Shown: positions 30,933 through 39,514 of the stretch, in pieces
Numbering within the stretch: the stretch's first letter is position 1
Layout: each line of letters opens with the position of its first letter
Assembly: GCA_000746015.1 (NCBI GenBank)
Contig: JQKK01000010.1
Location: 1-64,000, forward strand
Source of the DNA: Lachnospiraceae bacterium MA2020
Lineage (GTDB): Bacteria > Bacillota > Clostridia > Lachnospirales > Lachnospiraceae
Length of the DNA stretch: 64,000 bases
Direction of reading: 5' to 3'
Program-made: the position numbers and the translations under genes
The notes under the pieces: model-generated
Databases searched by the model: none
Seen by the model: the letters and a program-made list of their open reading frames with translations, nothing else
What the model was told of the DNA's origin: nothing

Positions 30933-32264
30933 ATGGAAGGTTTTTCAGTCAACTTTAATAAATACTTAAAAGTAAGGGAGATGAACTTTTACAAAAAGCT
31001 TGGAAAAGTTGTAAATGTCGTTGGACTTACAATAGAGTCGCTTGGACCGGACGCAAAGCTGGCAGATCTGTGTAAGATAATGCCGGAGGATGATGACAAG
31101 CCTCCTATATTGGCTGAAGTGGTAGGTTTCAAGGACTCAAAGACCCTATTGATGCCGTACGAAGAGACAGAGGGCATCGGATCGGGGTGTACAGTAGAAA
31201 ATCTTGGGCATCCTTTGACTGTTACAGTGGGTGATGAACTTTTGGGTCATACTCTAGACGGTCTCGGGCGTCCTACTGATGGTACAGAGATACTGGGTGG
31301 ACAGGAGTATCCGGTAGAGGCTGCACCACCAGATCCTATGGACAGAGTTATCATTCATGACGTACTTCCGCTTGGAGTAAAAGCTGTAGATGGATTGATG
31401 ACTGTCGGCAAAGGACAACGTATAGGGATATTTGCAGGCTCAGGTGTCGGCAAAAGTACACTTATGGGAATGTTTGCGAGGAACACCAAGGCAGATATAA
31501 ATGTGATAGCCCTTATAGGTGAGCGAGGCAGAGAGGTACGTGAATTCGTTGAGCGTGACCTTGGGGAAGAAGGTATGAAGCGGTCGGTTGTAGTAGTCGC
31601 AACTTCTGATAAGCCTGCTCTTGTAAGAAACAAAGCTGCCAAGACAGCAACGGCTGTGGCAGAGTACTTTAGAGATCAGGGTAGAGATGTTCTACTTATG
31701 ATGGACTCTCTGACAAGATTTTCCATGGCACAGCGTGAGATAGGACTTGCATCGGGTGAGCCTCCTGTAACCAGAGGTTATCCGCCGTCAGTTTACGCAG
31801 AGATGCCGAGACTTCTTGAGAGAGCCGGAAACGGAGCGAGAGGATCTATAACCGGGCTCTATACAGTACTTGTAGATGGTGATGATTTTAACGAGCCAAT
31901 CACTGATACGGCGAGATCAATACTTGACGGACACATAATGCTGTCGCGAAAACTTGGTCATCAAAATCATTATCCGGCGATAGATGTACTTCAAAGTATA
32001 TCAAGATGTATGTCACAGATAGCGACCAAAGAGCACAAGGCGCTTGCGTCTAAGCTCAAGACGGTGCTTGCTACATATCAGGAGGCAGAAGACCTTATAA
32101 ATATTGGTGCATATCAGAAAGGTTCATCAAAGAGTATTGACTATGCAATATCTAAGATTGATGAGGTAAATGAATTCTTATGTCAGGATGTCGAGTCTAA
32201 GTTTTCCTTTGATGAAGTGCTCAGCCGTCTGGGTGAAGTCTTTAATGATGCTGCAGAGGGGTAA
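30933..32264 (+). CDS. fliI: Flagellum-specific ATPase FliI
   Basis: ATPase of the flagellar type III export apparatus, homologous to F1 beta. The 443-residue protein has Walker A FAGSGVGKST at about residue 167, GERGREVREFVERDLG, Walker B VLLMMDSLTRF, and the export ATPase signature LASGEPPVTRGYPPSVYAE. SD GAGGGGAG. Confidence 0.98.
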   Translation: MEGFSVNFNKYLKVREMNFYKKLGKVVNVVGLTIESLGPDAKLADLCKIMPEDDDKPPILAEVVGFKDSKTLLMPYEETEGIGSGCTVENLGHPLTVTVGDELLGHTLDGLGRPTDGTEILGGQEYPVEAAPPDPMDRVIIHDVLPLGVKAVDGLMTVGKGQRIGIFAGSGVGKSTLMGMFARNTKADINVIALIGERGREVREFVERDLGEEGMKRSVVVVATSDKPALVRNKAAKTATAVAEYFRDQGRDVLLMMDSLTRFSMAQREIGLASGEPPVTRGYPPSVYAEMPRLLERAGNGARGSITGLYTVLVDGDDFNEPITDTARSILDGHIMLSRKLGHQNHYPAIDVLQSISRCMSQIATKEHKALASKLKTVLATYQEAEDLINIGAYQKGSSKSIDYAISKIDEVNEFLCQDVESKFSFDEVLSRLGEVFNDAAEG

Positions 32265-32270
32265 TGATCT

Positions 32271-32720
32271 ATGGGTAAGTTTCGCTACAGGATGCAAAAT
32301 ATCCTTGACCTTAAGCTGAAGCTCGAGGAACAGGCGAAAATGGAGTATGCCGAGCAGAGAAAGAGGCTTACAGAGGCAGAGCAAAAGGAACAGGAACTTC
32401 GTGATCAAAAGGACGACTATATGGACGAGGCCGTAAGGCTGAGGCAGGATAAGCTGAATATCCTTGATATAAAGGGCAATGTTGGTGCTTTGAATACGAT
32501 GGACATACTGATAGAAAAACAGGTTGAAGTAGTCAGACAGGAGGAAGAACAGCTTGAAGAGCGCCGGGCAAGACTTGAAAATGTTATGAAGGAGAGGAAG
32601 GCTCAGGAAAAGCTCAGGGAAAAAGCTTTCGAACGTTATATGCATGAAGAAAATGCGGCAGAAAGCAAAATGATTGATGAGTTGACAAGCTATACCTACG
32701 GTAACAGGCGCAAGGAATAA
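32271..32720 (+). CDS. fliJ: Flagellar export chaperone FliJ
   Basis: Coiled-coil protein inserted in the FliI hexamer. The 149-residue product begins FRYRMQNILDLKLKLEEQ, the usual FliJ start, and is almost wholly charged helix to the end. It lies 6 bases after fliI, which confirms the identity of this poorly conserved family. Confidence 0.9.
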   Translation: MGKFRYRMQNILDLKLKLEEQAKMEYAEQRKRLTEAEQKEQELRDQKDDYMDEAVRLRQDKLNILDIKGNVGALNTMDILIEKQVEVVRQEEEQLEERRARLENVMKERKAQEKLREKAFERYMHEENAAESKMIDELTSYTYGNRRKE

Positions 32721-32730
32721 AGGGGAATAT

Positions 32731-33681
32731 ATGGCTGATGAAGAAACAAGACCAGCAGTGACAGAAGACGAAACTGGTGGAAAGAAACCAAAAAAAGATA
32801 AAAAGGACAAGACACAGGATAAAAAGGGTGCAAATCCTGAAGATGAGGATGAGGACGAAGATTCCGGTACATTGTCTATCATATTGGTAACGATTTTCAT
32901 AGTGATCGTATGGCTTGCGATTCTGGCATTGCTTGTTAAGCTTGATATCGGAGGCTTTGGCTCGGGAGTGCTTGAACCGGTCCTTAAGGACGTGCCTTAC
33001 GTCAACAGGATATTGCCGGGGTATTCACTTACAGCGAGCGGAAACTCAGTGAGCGAAGACTCAGTATATGCCGGTTACAAGACGGTTGATGAGGCTGTGG
33101 CGAGGATCAAGCAGCAGGATGACGAGCTGGCGCAGGCGCAGGTACGCGTCAATGACTATGAGCAGACTATAGCTGATCTGCAGGCAGAAGTGGCAAGACT
33201 TAAGACGTATGAAAACAATCAGGTTGAATTTGAAAAGATCAAAGATGAATTTTACAATGAAGTAGTCTTTGGAAGTAATTCACTTGATATTTCGGAGTAT
33301 CAAAAGTACTACGAGACGATAGATCCGACTAATGCACAGATCCTGTATAAGCAGGTAGTGCAGCAGGTGCAGACGGATAAGGAGATACAGGATTATGCAA
33401 AGGCATATTCTGCAATGAAGGCGAAAGATGCAGCGGAGATCTTTAATACCATGACGAGTGATCTGAACCTTGTGGCAAAGATACTTGGTGCAATGGGAAC
33501 TGATGCAAGAGGACAGATACTTGCACAGATGGATGCAGATACTGCGGCAAAGGTTACAAAGATAATGGAACCAAGTAATTCCGGCTCGACTTCCGTGCCG
33601 TCAGTCAAAACTTCTACTCCGACAACAGAGGTTGGGGCTGATGAAAACTCAAAAGATGCATCTGAAGAAGGAATAGAATAA
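32731..33681 (+). CDS. MotE-like flagellar protein (MgtE-N-like domain)
   Basis: The 316-residue protein has a charged Lys/Glu/Asp-rich N-terminus, one membrane helix (ILVTIFIVIVWLAILALLV near residue 60), a coiled coil (QQDDELAQAQVRVNDYEQ), and a C-terminal MgtE-N-like domain with KAKDAAEIFNTMTSDLNLVA and GQILAQMDADTAAKVTK. This matches proteins called MotE or FliK-region MgtE-like, which occur between fliJ and fliK in Firmicutes and may act as chaperones for the stator. The stretch SGNSVSEDSV recalls the tail of the gene at 62609. A perfect terminator-like hairpin follows. Confidence 0.8.
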   Translation: MADEETRPAVTEDETGGKKPKKDKKDKTQDKKGANPEDEDEDEDSGTLSIILVTIFIVIVWLAILALLVKLDIGGFGSGVLEPVLKDVPYVNRILPGYSLTASGNSVSEDSVYAGYKTVDEAVARIKQQDDELAQAQVRVNDYEQTIADLQAEVARLKTYENNQVEFEKIKDEFYNEVVFGSNSLDISEYQKYYETIDPTNAQILYKQVVQQVQTDKEIQDYAKAYSAMKAKDAAEIFNTMTSDLNLVAKILGAMGTDARGQILAQMDADTAAKVTKIMEPSNSGSTSVPSVKTSTPTTEVGADENSKDASEEGIE

Positions 33682-33707
33682 ATTACAAAATGTATACAAA
33701 AAAGTAC

Positions 33708-33737
33708 GAGGTGGAAGTAAACTTCCACCTCTTTTTT
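33708..33737 (+). terminator. Terminator-like hairpin between motE and fliK
   Basis: GAGGTGGAAGT (33708-33718) pairs perfectly with ACTTCCACCTC (33721-33731), followed by T6. It lies inside the flagellar gene series, so read-through or a new start is needed for fliK onwards. Confidence 0.85.
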
Positions 33738-33796
33738 GTCGATATAGAGGGTGATAGGAATTATCTCATTTATATATACAAGAAAGGAGGAACTTG

Positions 33797-35608
33797 ATGG
33801 CAGTAGAAAGAGTAAATGCAAGCTCTTTTATTGACACTTCGACACTTAGCGGAAGCGGAGGACTTGGAAAAGGAAGCAGAAAGGCGGATTTGTCTTTTGG
33901 CTCGATACTTTCAAGGGCTCAGTATCAGAATCTGGCAAATAGCTATAGTTCAGCTAATAACAATAATAATTCAGACAGGATAGTTGAAGGCCAGAAATTT
34001 GAGGTTAATGTAAATAAAACGGATGGCAAAGAGTTTGGACAGGATAGTGCAAATGCCGGAAGTGAAAAACTGGTAAAGTCGACCACAAGATCATCTGTGG
34101 ATACGACTAAAGCAGAAAACAAGATCGAAGGTGCTATAGCTAAGGCGGTCGAAGAAGTAAGAGAGGTCATAAAAGATGAGCTCGATATCACTGATGAGGA
34201 GCTTACAGCAGCGATGGAAGTACTTGGACTGACGATGACAGATCTCTTAAAGCCGGAATCGATCACAGCTATCATTGCAGAAGTGACAGGTGCTGAAACA
34301 GCAGATATTCTTCTTAATGAAGATCTTGCAGCATCAGTAATGGATATCATGAGAGTACAGAGAAACGTGACTTCGGATCTGATAGAAGAGCTGGATATAT
34401 CACCGGAAGAGTTCAAAGCAATGCTGGATGGAAAAGCTATCAATATAGTTTTACCGGATACAGAGGTAAGTGGAGAGGATGCTCCTAGATTTGAACTCAA
34501 ACTTGATGCTTCAAAAGATGGATTGCAGGCGGTCATAAATACAGATGATACTCCTGACACTATCAAATCTGAAGCGAAAGAAGTAATTACTACTGATACG
34601 GACAAGGCTCCTGTGGTAGAAGCTAAGGAAGAAGGATCAAAGGAAGAGACAGTAAAGGTTATTGCAAACGAAGATCCGAGGACAAAAGAAGGTAATGATC
34701 AGGTAAAGGGAAATGTTGAAGTGATTTCTGATGAAGATAAAGAAACGATAAGGACCAACACGGAAGTCGTGAATTCTTCATCTGGGGCCGCTGAGTCGGA
34801 CAGACAGCCGAAGAGCGACACAGAAGTCATAGATAATACTCAGGATAATGAAAATGCAGAAAATGCTGTGGAAGTAAAGCCGGAAGCACAGGATAAAAAA
34901 GATAATGCTAAGGGCGACGGCAAGGAGAGCAGTGGTGAAGAAAAAGATATGCCTGCACCAAAGACTGCAACCCGGGCTTCAGCAAATATAAGGCATTTTG
35001 ATGGCACAAAAAGTGCAAAGCCTGATGTATCAACATCATTCCAGCAAAATATGACAGATGCCATTAAAGAAGCTGTGGGAAACACAGTGGAGGCAAATGT
35101 CACTGAACAATTGAATAACGCGGCAAGGGCAGAAGATATCATGCGTCAGATAACTGAGCAGGTAAAGGTACAGATCAAGGCTGATACCGCTTCAATGGAG
35201 CTTGAGCTTAATCCTGCATCACTTGGAAAAGTGGGATTGCACATCGAGTCCAAGGGCGGAGTGGTCACAGCACATATCCTTGCTCAAAATGAGACAGTAA
35301 AGAGTGCGATCGAGTCGCAGGTTGTCACACTTAAAGAGTCAATAGAAGCCAAAGGTATAAAGGTGCAGGAAGTTGAAGTAACTGTTGCATCGCATGCGTT
35401 TGAACATAATCTCATGGGAGATCAGTCATCAGGAAACAGATTTGGAACTGATGACAGAGGCGGAAGTGAGAGGTCTTCAAGACTTAGACGTATAAATCTT
35501 GGCAGTGATGGAACCTATAATGGTCAGGCTGAGGCGATTGACGAAGGCGAAGAACTGGCAAGACGTATAATGATCGACAACGGCGGAAGTCTGGATCTTA
35601 TGGCATAA
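33797..35608 (+). CDS. fliK: Flagellar hook-length control protein FliK
   Basis: Secreted ruler for hook length. ATG 33797 is chosen with AAAGGAGG 6 bases upstream. The 603-residue protein has a long, low-complexity Glu/Lys/Asp/Ser/Thr-rich middle (about 60-420) and a conserved C-terminal hook domain (about 440-560) with MELELNPASLGKVGLHIES and VTAHILAQNETVKSAIES. The N-terminal half contains repeats of acidic helices (DELDITDEELTAAME, LDISPEEFKAML). Context between fliJ/motE and flgD agrees. Confidence 0.92.
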   Translation: MAVERVNASSFIDTSTLSGSGGLGKGSRKADLSFGSILSRAQYQNLANSYSSANNNNNSDRIVEGQKFEVNVNKTDGKEFGQDSANAGSEKLVKSTTRSSVDTTKAENKIEGAIAKAVEEVREVIKDELDITDEELTAAMEVLGLTMTDLLKPESITAIIAEVTGAETADILLNEDLAASVMDIMRVQRNVTSDLIEELDISPEEFKAMLDGKAINIVLPDTEVSGEDAPRFELKLDASKDGLQAVINTDDTPDTIKSEAKEVITTDTDKAPVVEAKEEGSKEETVKVIANEDPRTKEGNDQVKGNVEVISDEDKETIRTNTEVVNSSSGAAESDRQPKSDTEVIDNTQDNENAENAVEVKPEAQDKKDNAKGDGKESSGEEKDMPAPKTATRASANIRHFDGTKSAKPDVSTSFQQNMTDAIKEAVGNTVEANVTEQLNNAARAEDIMRQITEQVKVQIKADTASMELELNPASLGKVGLHIESKGGVVTAHILAQNETVKSAIESQVVTLKESIEAKGIKVQEVEVTVASHAFEHNLMGDQSSGNRFGTDDRGGSERSSRLRRINLGSDGTYNGQAEAIDEGEELARRIMIDNGGSLDLMA

Positions 35609-35623
35609 AGAGAGGTAAATAAT

Positions 35624-36409
35624 ATGGGCGTTGAAGCAGTAGTCGGCGATGACGGCAAAATTTCAAATATAAGTCAGCTTGAAACTGGCAATAAACCTAA
35701 GGGCAGTAGCAAACTTGATAAAAATGCATTTCTTCAGCTTCTTGTAGCTCAGATGCAGTATCAGGATCCACTGGAGCCTACAGATAACACAGAGTACATT
35801 GCACAGCTTGCTACTTTCTCACAGCTTGAAGCTACTACTAACATGGCGACCTCCATGGAGCAGTCGGCAGCTTACAATCTGGTAGGAAAGACCGTAAAGA
35901 TCAACGCAACTGACAGTGTAACAGGTAAGACGACCGAGGTTACAGGAACAGTTGACTACGTACAAAAGAGCGGATCAAAAGTTAAGCTCTGTGTAAATGG
36001 AGTCCTTTATGATTATGATGATGTTGCAGAGTCTTACAGTGACGAATATGCGGCATTTAAGAGTTTTGAGTCAGCATGGAATGCTACATACGCACTTCTT
36101 CCTGCGAAGAGCAGCGTAAATGCATCCAATGCAGAAGGACTTAAGGATAATCTTCAGACACTCTGGTCTTCGTATAGTGCTCTGACAGATACGCAGAAGA
36201 GTACTCTTGATAAGGATAAGATAGCTAACCTTAAGGCCATCATAGAAGAAGTTGCACATTATGGAGTGAAGATCGATGGATATACATATCCGGCTGAGTC
36301 AGATAGTTCGACAGATTCAAGCAGCTCCATAGCTCCTACGGAACCTACAGATTCCACGGATTCTTCAAATACCAATGATAGCTCAGGTGAAGGAACTACA
36401 GCAGGCTGA
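35624..36409 (+). CDS. flgD: Flagellar hook capping protein FlgD
   Basis: Scaffold for hook assembly. The N-terminal part has the family signature KNAFLQLLVAQMQYQDPLEP and EYIAQLATFSQLEATTNM. After residue 140 the 261-residue protein does not show a usual FlgD beta domain but a helical segment (ALTDTQKSTLDKDKIANLKAI) and a Ser/Thr/Asp-rich tail. This C-terminal half is unusual. SD AGAGAGG. Confidence 0.92.
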   Translation: MGVEAVVGDDGKISNISQLETGNKPKGSSKLDKNAFLQLLVAQMQYQDPLEPTDNTEYIAQLATFSQLEATTNMATSMEQSAAYNLVGKTVKINATDSVTGKTTEVTGTVDYVQKSGSKVKLCVNGVLYDYDDVAESYSDEYAAFKSFESAWNATYALLPAKSSVNASNAEGLKDNLQTLWSSYSALTDTQKSTLDKDKIANLKAIIEEVAHYGVKIDGYTYPAESDSSTDSSSSIAPTEPTDSTDSSNTNDSSGEGTTAG

Positions 36410-36436
36410 TGAATTACGAACACGGAGGTTTGTAAT

Positions 36437-36841
36437 ATGAATATCGCAAAAGGAAACTACCTTTCCATAAATCAAATAGCCGACCAATATGGGCTCGGGC
36501 AAAAAAATGGAGCGGCAGCGTCTGTCAGGGAAGACAGGACCTTTGCAGAGATCCTTGCTGAGAAACGGGACAACCTGAAAGAAGCTTCGGGATTGAATTT
36601 CTCAAAACATGCAGCACAGAGGCTGTCGGAGAGAAATATCGAGATGAGCTCAGAGCAGCTCGGGAGACTCGCAAGCGGAGTAGACAGGGCAGGCAAGAAA
36701 GGCATCAATGATTCGCTTGTAATGGTTGATGATCTGGCATTTATCGTAAATACCAAGAGCCAGACAGTAGTCACAGCAATGGATGCTAAAGATACAAAGG
36801 ACAGCGTCTTTTCAAATATTGACGGCGCGGTTATAGCATAG
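36437..36841 (+). CDS. Flagellar operon protein, TIGR02530 type
   Basis: The 134-residue protein has the conserved part of the TIGR02530 family: LNFSKHAAQRLSERNIEMSS, then VDDLAFIVNTKSQTVVTAMD near the end. The family always lies between flgD and flgE in Firmicutes; its role is unknown. SD GGAGG. Its stop codon touches the four-hairpin element copy 2. Confidence 0.9.
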   Translation: MNIAKGNYLSINQIADQYGLGQKNGAAASVREDRTFAEILAEKRDNLKEASGLNFSKHAAQRLSERNIEMSSEQLGRLASGVDRAGKKGINDSLVMVDDLAFIVNTKSQTVVTAMDAKDTKDSVFSNIDGAVIA

Positions 36842-36955
36842 AACATTGATTTTTATCGAAAAATCAATGTTCGTATTGGACTAGCAACTCTTAATAAGAG
36901 TTGCGTATCCGCCAAAGGCGGATTTTTGCGGACGTTTCCTTGGTTGTCCGCAAAA
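36841..36955 (-). repeat. Four-hairpin element, copy 2 (reverse orientation)
   Basis: Reverse complement of copy 1 at 18497-18613. Stems: 36841-36854 with 36859-36872; GCAACTCT 36884-36891 with 36897-36904; 36907-36913 with 36917-36923; and 36924-36933 with 36946-36955. Relative to copy 1, one outer pair changes C-G to T-A in the first stem and one changes T-A to C-G in the fourth. It fills most of the 143-base gap before flgE and shares one base with the preceding stop codon. Confidence 0.85.
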
Positions 36956-36984
36956 AGTTATTAAAATTCGGAGGTAAATGACTT

Positions 36985-38370
36985 ATGATGAAATCACTTT
37001 TTGCCGGTGTAACTGGTCTTAAGACACACCAGAGCAGGATGGATGTTATTGGTAATAATATATCTAACGTTAATACAGTAGGTTATAAGGGAAGCTCAAT
37101 GAGATTCCAGGATCTCCTTTATCAGACAACTCAGGCAGCAACCGGTCCTAGCAGCACAGGACGTGCCGGAACAAACGCGCGTCAGATAGGTCTTGGTGCA
37201 CAGACTGCATCTATCGTAACCAATATCGCACAGGCAGGTTCACCTGAGACGACAGGTATGGCGCTTGATATGTATCTTGATGGAGACAGCTTCTTTATGG
37301 TATCTCCTGACGGAAGCCAGAATCTTTACTATACAAGAGCAGGCGCATTTACCGTTGATGCAGAGGGTACACTCTGTATGGCATCAAATGGTTATCCTGT
37401 AATGGGCTATGGCACGACTCAGGTTGATGACGGCAGTGGTACAGGAACTATGATCACGGCAGTTGATAGCAGCAAGCTTCAGACACTGCCTATACAGAAT
37501 GTATCTAATTCTACATGTGAGCCTTCGGCAACAACTAAGGCATACATGACAGGAATAGTAGATCAGGATGATACTGATTTTGATGTTAATGGTAAGGCTG
37601 TATCATTTTCTTTCTACGATAATGTAGGATATATGTACACGGCAAATTACTATTTAACCAGAGATGCATCAAAGTCTCCTGTTGAATATACATTGACTTT
37701 GAATAATATTAAAGACGCTAAGGATAATGTTGTGACAAGTGCTACTGGAGGAAGCGAAACAAGTGTTACTGTAACATTTAATACAAAAGGAACCTTGTAT
37801 GAGGAATCTACTACGGCTACTGCAGCAGAAGCAAAAGAGGCATTGCTTTCAACCAAGCCATTGACGTTTACATTTACAAGTCCAGTTTCGGGCGGTACAA
37901 ATACGATAACGGTTGACTATGCAGAGCTTACAAACTATGCAAATAATAAGAGATGTTCGATAACAGCAAATCCTGGTGCTTCATCAGCTGACTCTACTGG
38001 TAGTGGTTGGGCAACCGGTACCCTTAGAGGCTTCAACATCGGTACTGACGGTACTATCTACGGCACTTACACAAATGGCCAGACAAAGCTCCTTGGACAG
38101 ATTCCTGTAGCTACATTCTCAAATGCGGCAGGTCTTTCTAAAGAGGGTGATAACCTTTATGCATCAACACTTAACTCAGGTACACGTACTATCAGTGATC
38201 CTACAGCGGGTGGTGGAAAGCTTGTCACAGGACAGCTTGAAATGTCAAACGTAGATCTTGCACAGGAATTTACAACAATGATCACAACACAGAGAGGTTT
38301 CCAGGCAAACAGCCGTATCATAACAGTTTCAGATACAATGCTTGAGGAACTTACAAATCTGAAGAGATAA
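36985..38370 (+). CDS. flgE: Flagellar hook protein FlgE
   Basis: Major subunit of the hook. The 461-residue protein has the N-terminal SLFAGVTGLKTHQSRMDVIG with NNISNVNTVGYKGSS, and the C-terminal helix NVDLAQEFTTMITTQRGFQA. The central D2/D3 part (about residues 180-330) is Thr/Asn/Ala-rich and variable. ATG 36985 follows SD GGAGG; ATG 36988 is also possible. A long perfect hairpin follows the stop. Confidence 0.97.
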   Translation: MMKSLFAGVTGLKTHQSRMDVIGNNISNVNTVGYKGSSMRFQDLLYQTTQAATGPSSTGRAGTNARQIGLGAQTASIVTNIAQAGSPETTGMALDMYLDGDSFFMVSPDGSQNLYYTRAGAFTVDAEGTLCMASNGYPVMGYGTTQVDDGSGTGTMITAVDSSKLQTLPIQNVSNSTCEPSATTKAYMTGIVDQDDTDFDVNGKAVSFSFYDNVGYMYTANYYLTRDASKSPVEYTLTLNNIKDAKDNVVTSATGGSETSVTVTFNTKGTLYEESTTATAAEAKEALLSTKPLTFTFTSPVSGGTNTITVDYAELTNYANNKRCSITANPGASSADSTGSGWATGTLRGFNIGTDGTIYGTYTNGQTKLLGQIPVATFSNAAGLSKEGDNLYASTLNSGTRTISDPTAGGGKLVTGQLEMSNVDLAQEFTTMITTQRGFQANSRIITVSDTMLEELTNLKR

Positions 38371-38378
38371 TTTTAGTA

Positions 38379-38410
38379 GTACTTCACAACCCAAATGGGT
38401 TGTGAAGTAC
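38379..38410 (+). terminator. Perfect 15-bp hairpin between flgE and flbD
   Basis: GTACTTCACAACCCA (38379-38393) pairs with TGGGTTGTGAAGTAC (38396-38410). No T tract follows, so it may stabilise or cut the mRNA more than end it. Confidence 0.65.
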
Positions 38411-38473
38411 GATTGTATGTGATATTGTATGTACTTTTTTGGACACAAGGCACATACGACTGTTTATTTATGC

Positions 38474-38479
38474 TATAAT
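38474..38479 (+). promoter_or_regulatory. Possible -10 box close to flbD start
   Basis: TATAAT lies only 9 bases before the flbD ATG (38489), and no SD is visible. If used, the transcript would be nearly leaderless. No clear -35 box is seen. Confidence 0.3.
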
Positions 38480-38488
38480 TTTTACATT

Positions 38489-38671
38489 ATGATAGAACTT
38501 ACAAGACTTGATGAATCAAAGATTTGGGTGAACGAGGATCTGTTTCTCACAGCAGAGGAAACTCCTGATACAGTTATAACTTTTGTTACGGGGCAGAAGT
38601 TGATAGTACAGGAATCCTGTGAAGAAATCAGAAATCGTATTTGGAGATTCGATCAAAAATTTGAGAACTAA
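38489..38671 (+). CDS. flbD: Flagellar protein FlbD
   Basis: The 60-residue protein has the typical FlbD start IELTRLDESKIWVNEDLF and TVITFVTGQKLIVQES. ATG 38489 is chosen because the family begins with MI.LT; the in-frame ATG at 38429 would add 20 residues unlike the family. The family lies between flgE and motA in Firmicutes; its exact role is unknown. No SD is evident. Confidence 0.9.
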   Translation: MIELTRLDESKIWVNEDLFLTAEETPDTVITFVTGQKLIVQESCEEIRNRIWRFDQKFEN

Positions 38672-38701
38672 AGACTCACGCTTATTGGGGTGGAGGAAAG
38701 T

Positions 38702-39508
38702 ATGGATATAGCTTCTGTAGTAGGATTAGCTCTATGTCTGGCACTTGTATTCTATGGAATCGTAGGTTCCAATGGTATGTCAGCTATTTTCAGTTTCCTG
38801 GATAGAGACTCAGCCATTATTACATTCGGTGGAGCAATCATGGCGGTGCTCGCACAAAATTCAATCGATTCTTTCAAAACCGGTTTCGGTACTTTCAAGA
38901 TCATTTTCAGAACACCTACAGTACAGACTGGCGATGTAATTAAACAGGTAATGAATCTCGCCAACGTGGCGAGAAAAGAAGGTCTTCTCTCACTCGAAGA
39001 AGCAGCGGGAAATGTCGAAGATGCTTTCTTGAAGAAGGGCATAATGCTTGTAGTCGATGGTACAGATCCTGAGCTGGTACGAGCTATCATGGAGACAGAG
39101 ATGGATGCCATTGAAACAAGACATAAAGATGGTAAAACATTCTGGGAGAACCTTGGAGCCATGGGTCCTGCATGGGGAATGATCGGTACACTTATCGGAC
39201 TGGTTAACATGCTTAAGAACCTTTCAGATGCAGCAGCTATCGGACCTGCTATGGCCGTTGCCTTGCTGACAACTCTTTATGGTTCGATGCTTTCAAACTG
39301 GATATGTACACCTGTTGCCAATAAGCTCGGTATGAGAAATGCCGAAGAAATGGCGATCAAGGGTATACAGGTCGAGGGACTTCTTTCCATACAGGCAGGA
39401 GAGAACCCGCGAGTAATAGAGGAGAAACTTAAATCATACCTGACACCTAAGGATGCTGCAAACTTCACATCAGAAGGTGAAGGCGGTGGCGGAGGAGAAG
39501 GAGGCTAA
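38702..39508 (+). CDS. motA: Flagellar stator protein MotA
   Basis: Ion-channel subunit of the stator. The protein of about 268 residues has four membrane helices (ASVVGLALCLALVFYGIVG, AIITFGGAIMAVLAQ, WGMIGTLIGLVNMLKNL and AMAVALLTTLYGSMLSNWI) and a charged cytoplasmic loop. ATG 38702 follows GGTGGAGG. The C-terminus is Gly/Glu-rich (GEGGGGGEGG). motB begins 6 bases later. Confidence 0.97.
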   Translation: MDIASVVGLALCLALVFYGIVGSNGMSAIFSFLDRDSAIITFGGAIMAVLAQNSIDSFKTGFGTFKIIFRTPTVQTGDVIKQVMNLANVARKEGLLSLEEAAGNVEDAFLKKGIMLVVDGTDPELVRAIMETEMDAIETRHKDGKTFWENLGAMGPAWGMIGTLIGLVNMLKNLSDAAAIGPAMAVALLTTLYGSMLSNWICTPVANKLGMRNAEEMAIKGIQVEGLLSIQAGENPRVIEEKLKSYLTPKDAANFTSEGEGGGGGEGG

Positions 39509-39514
39509 TGTCTA

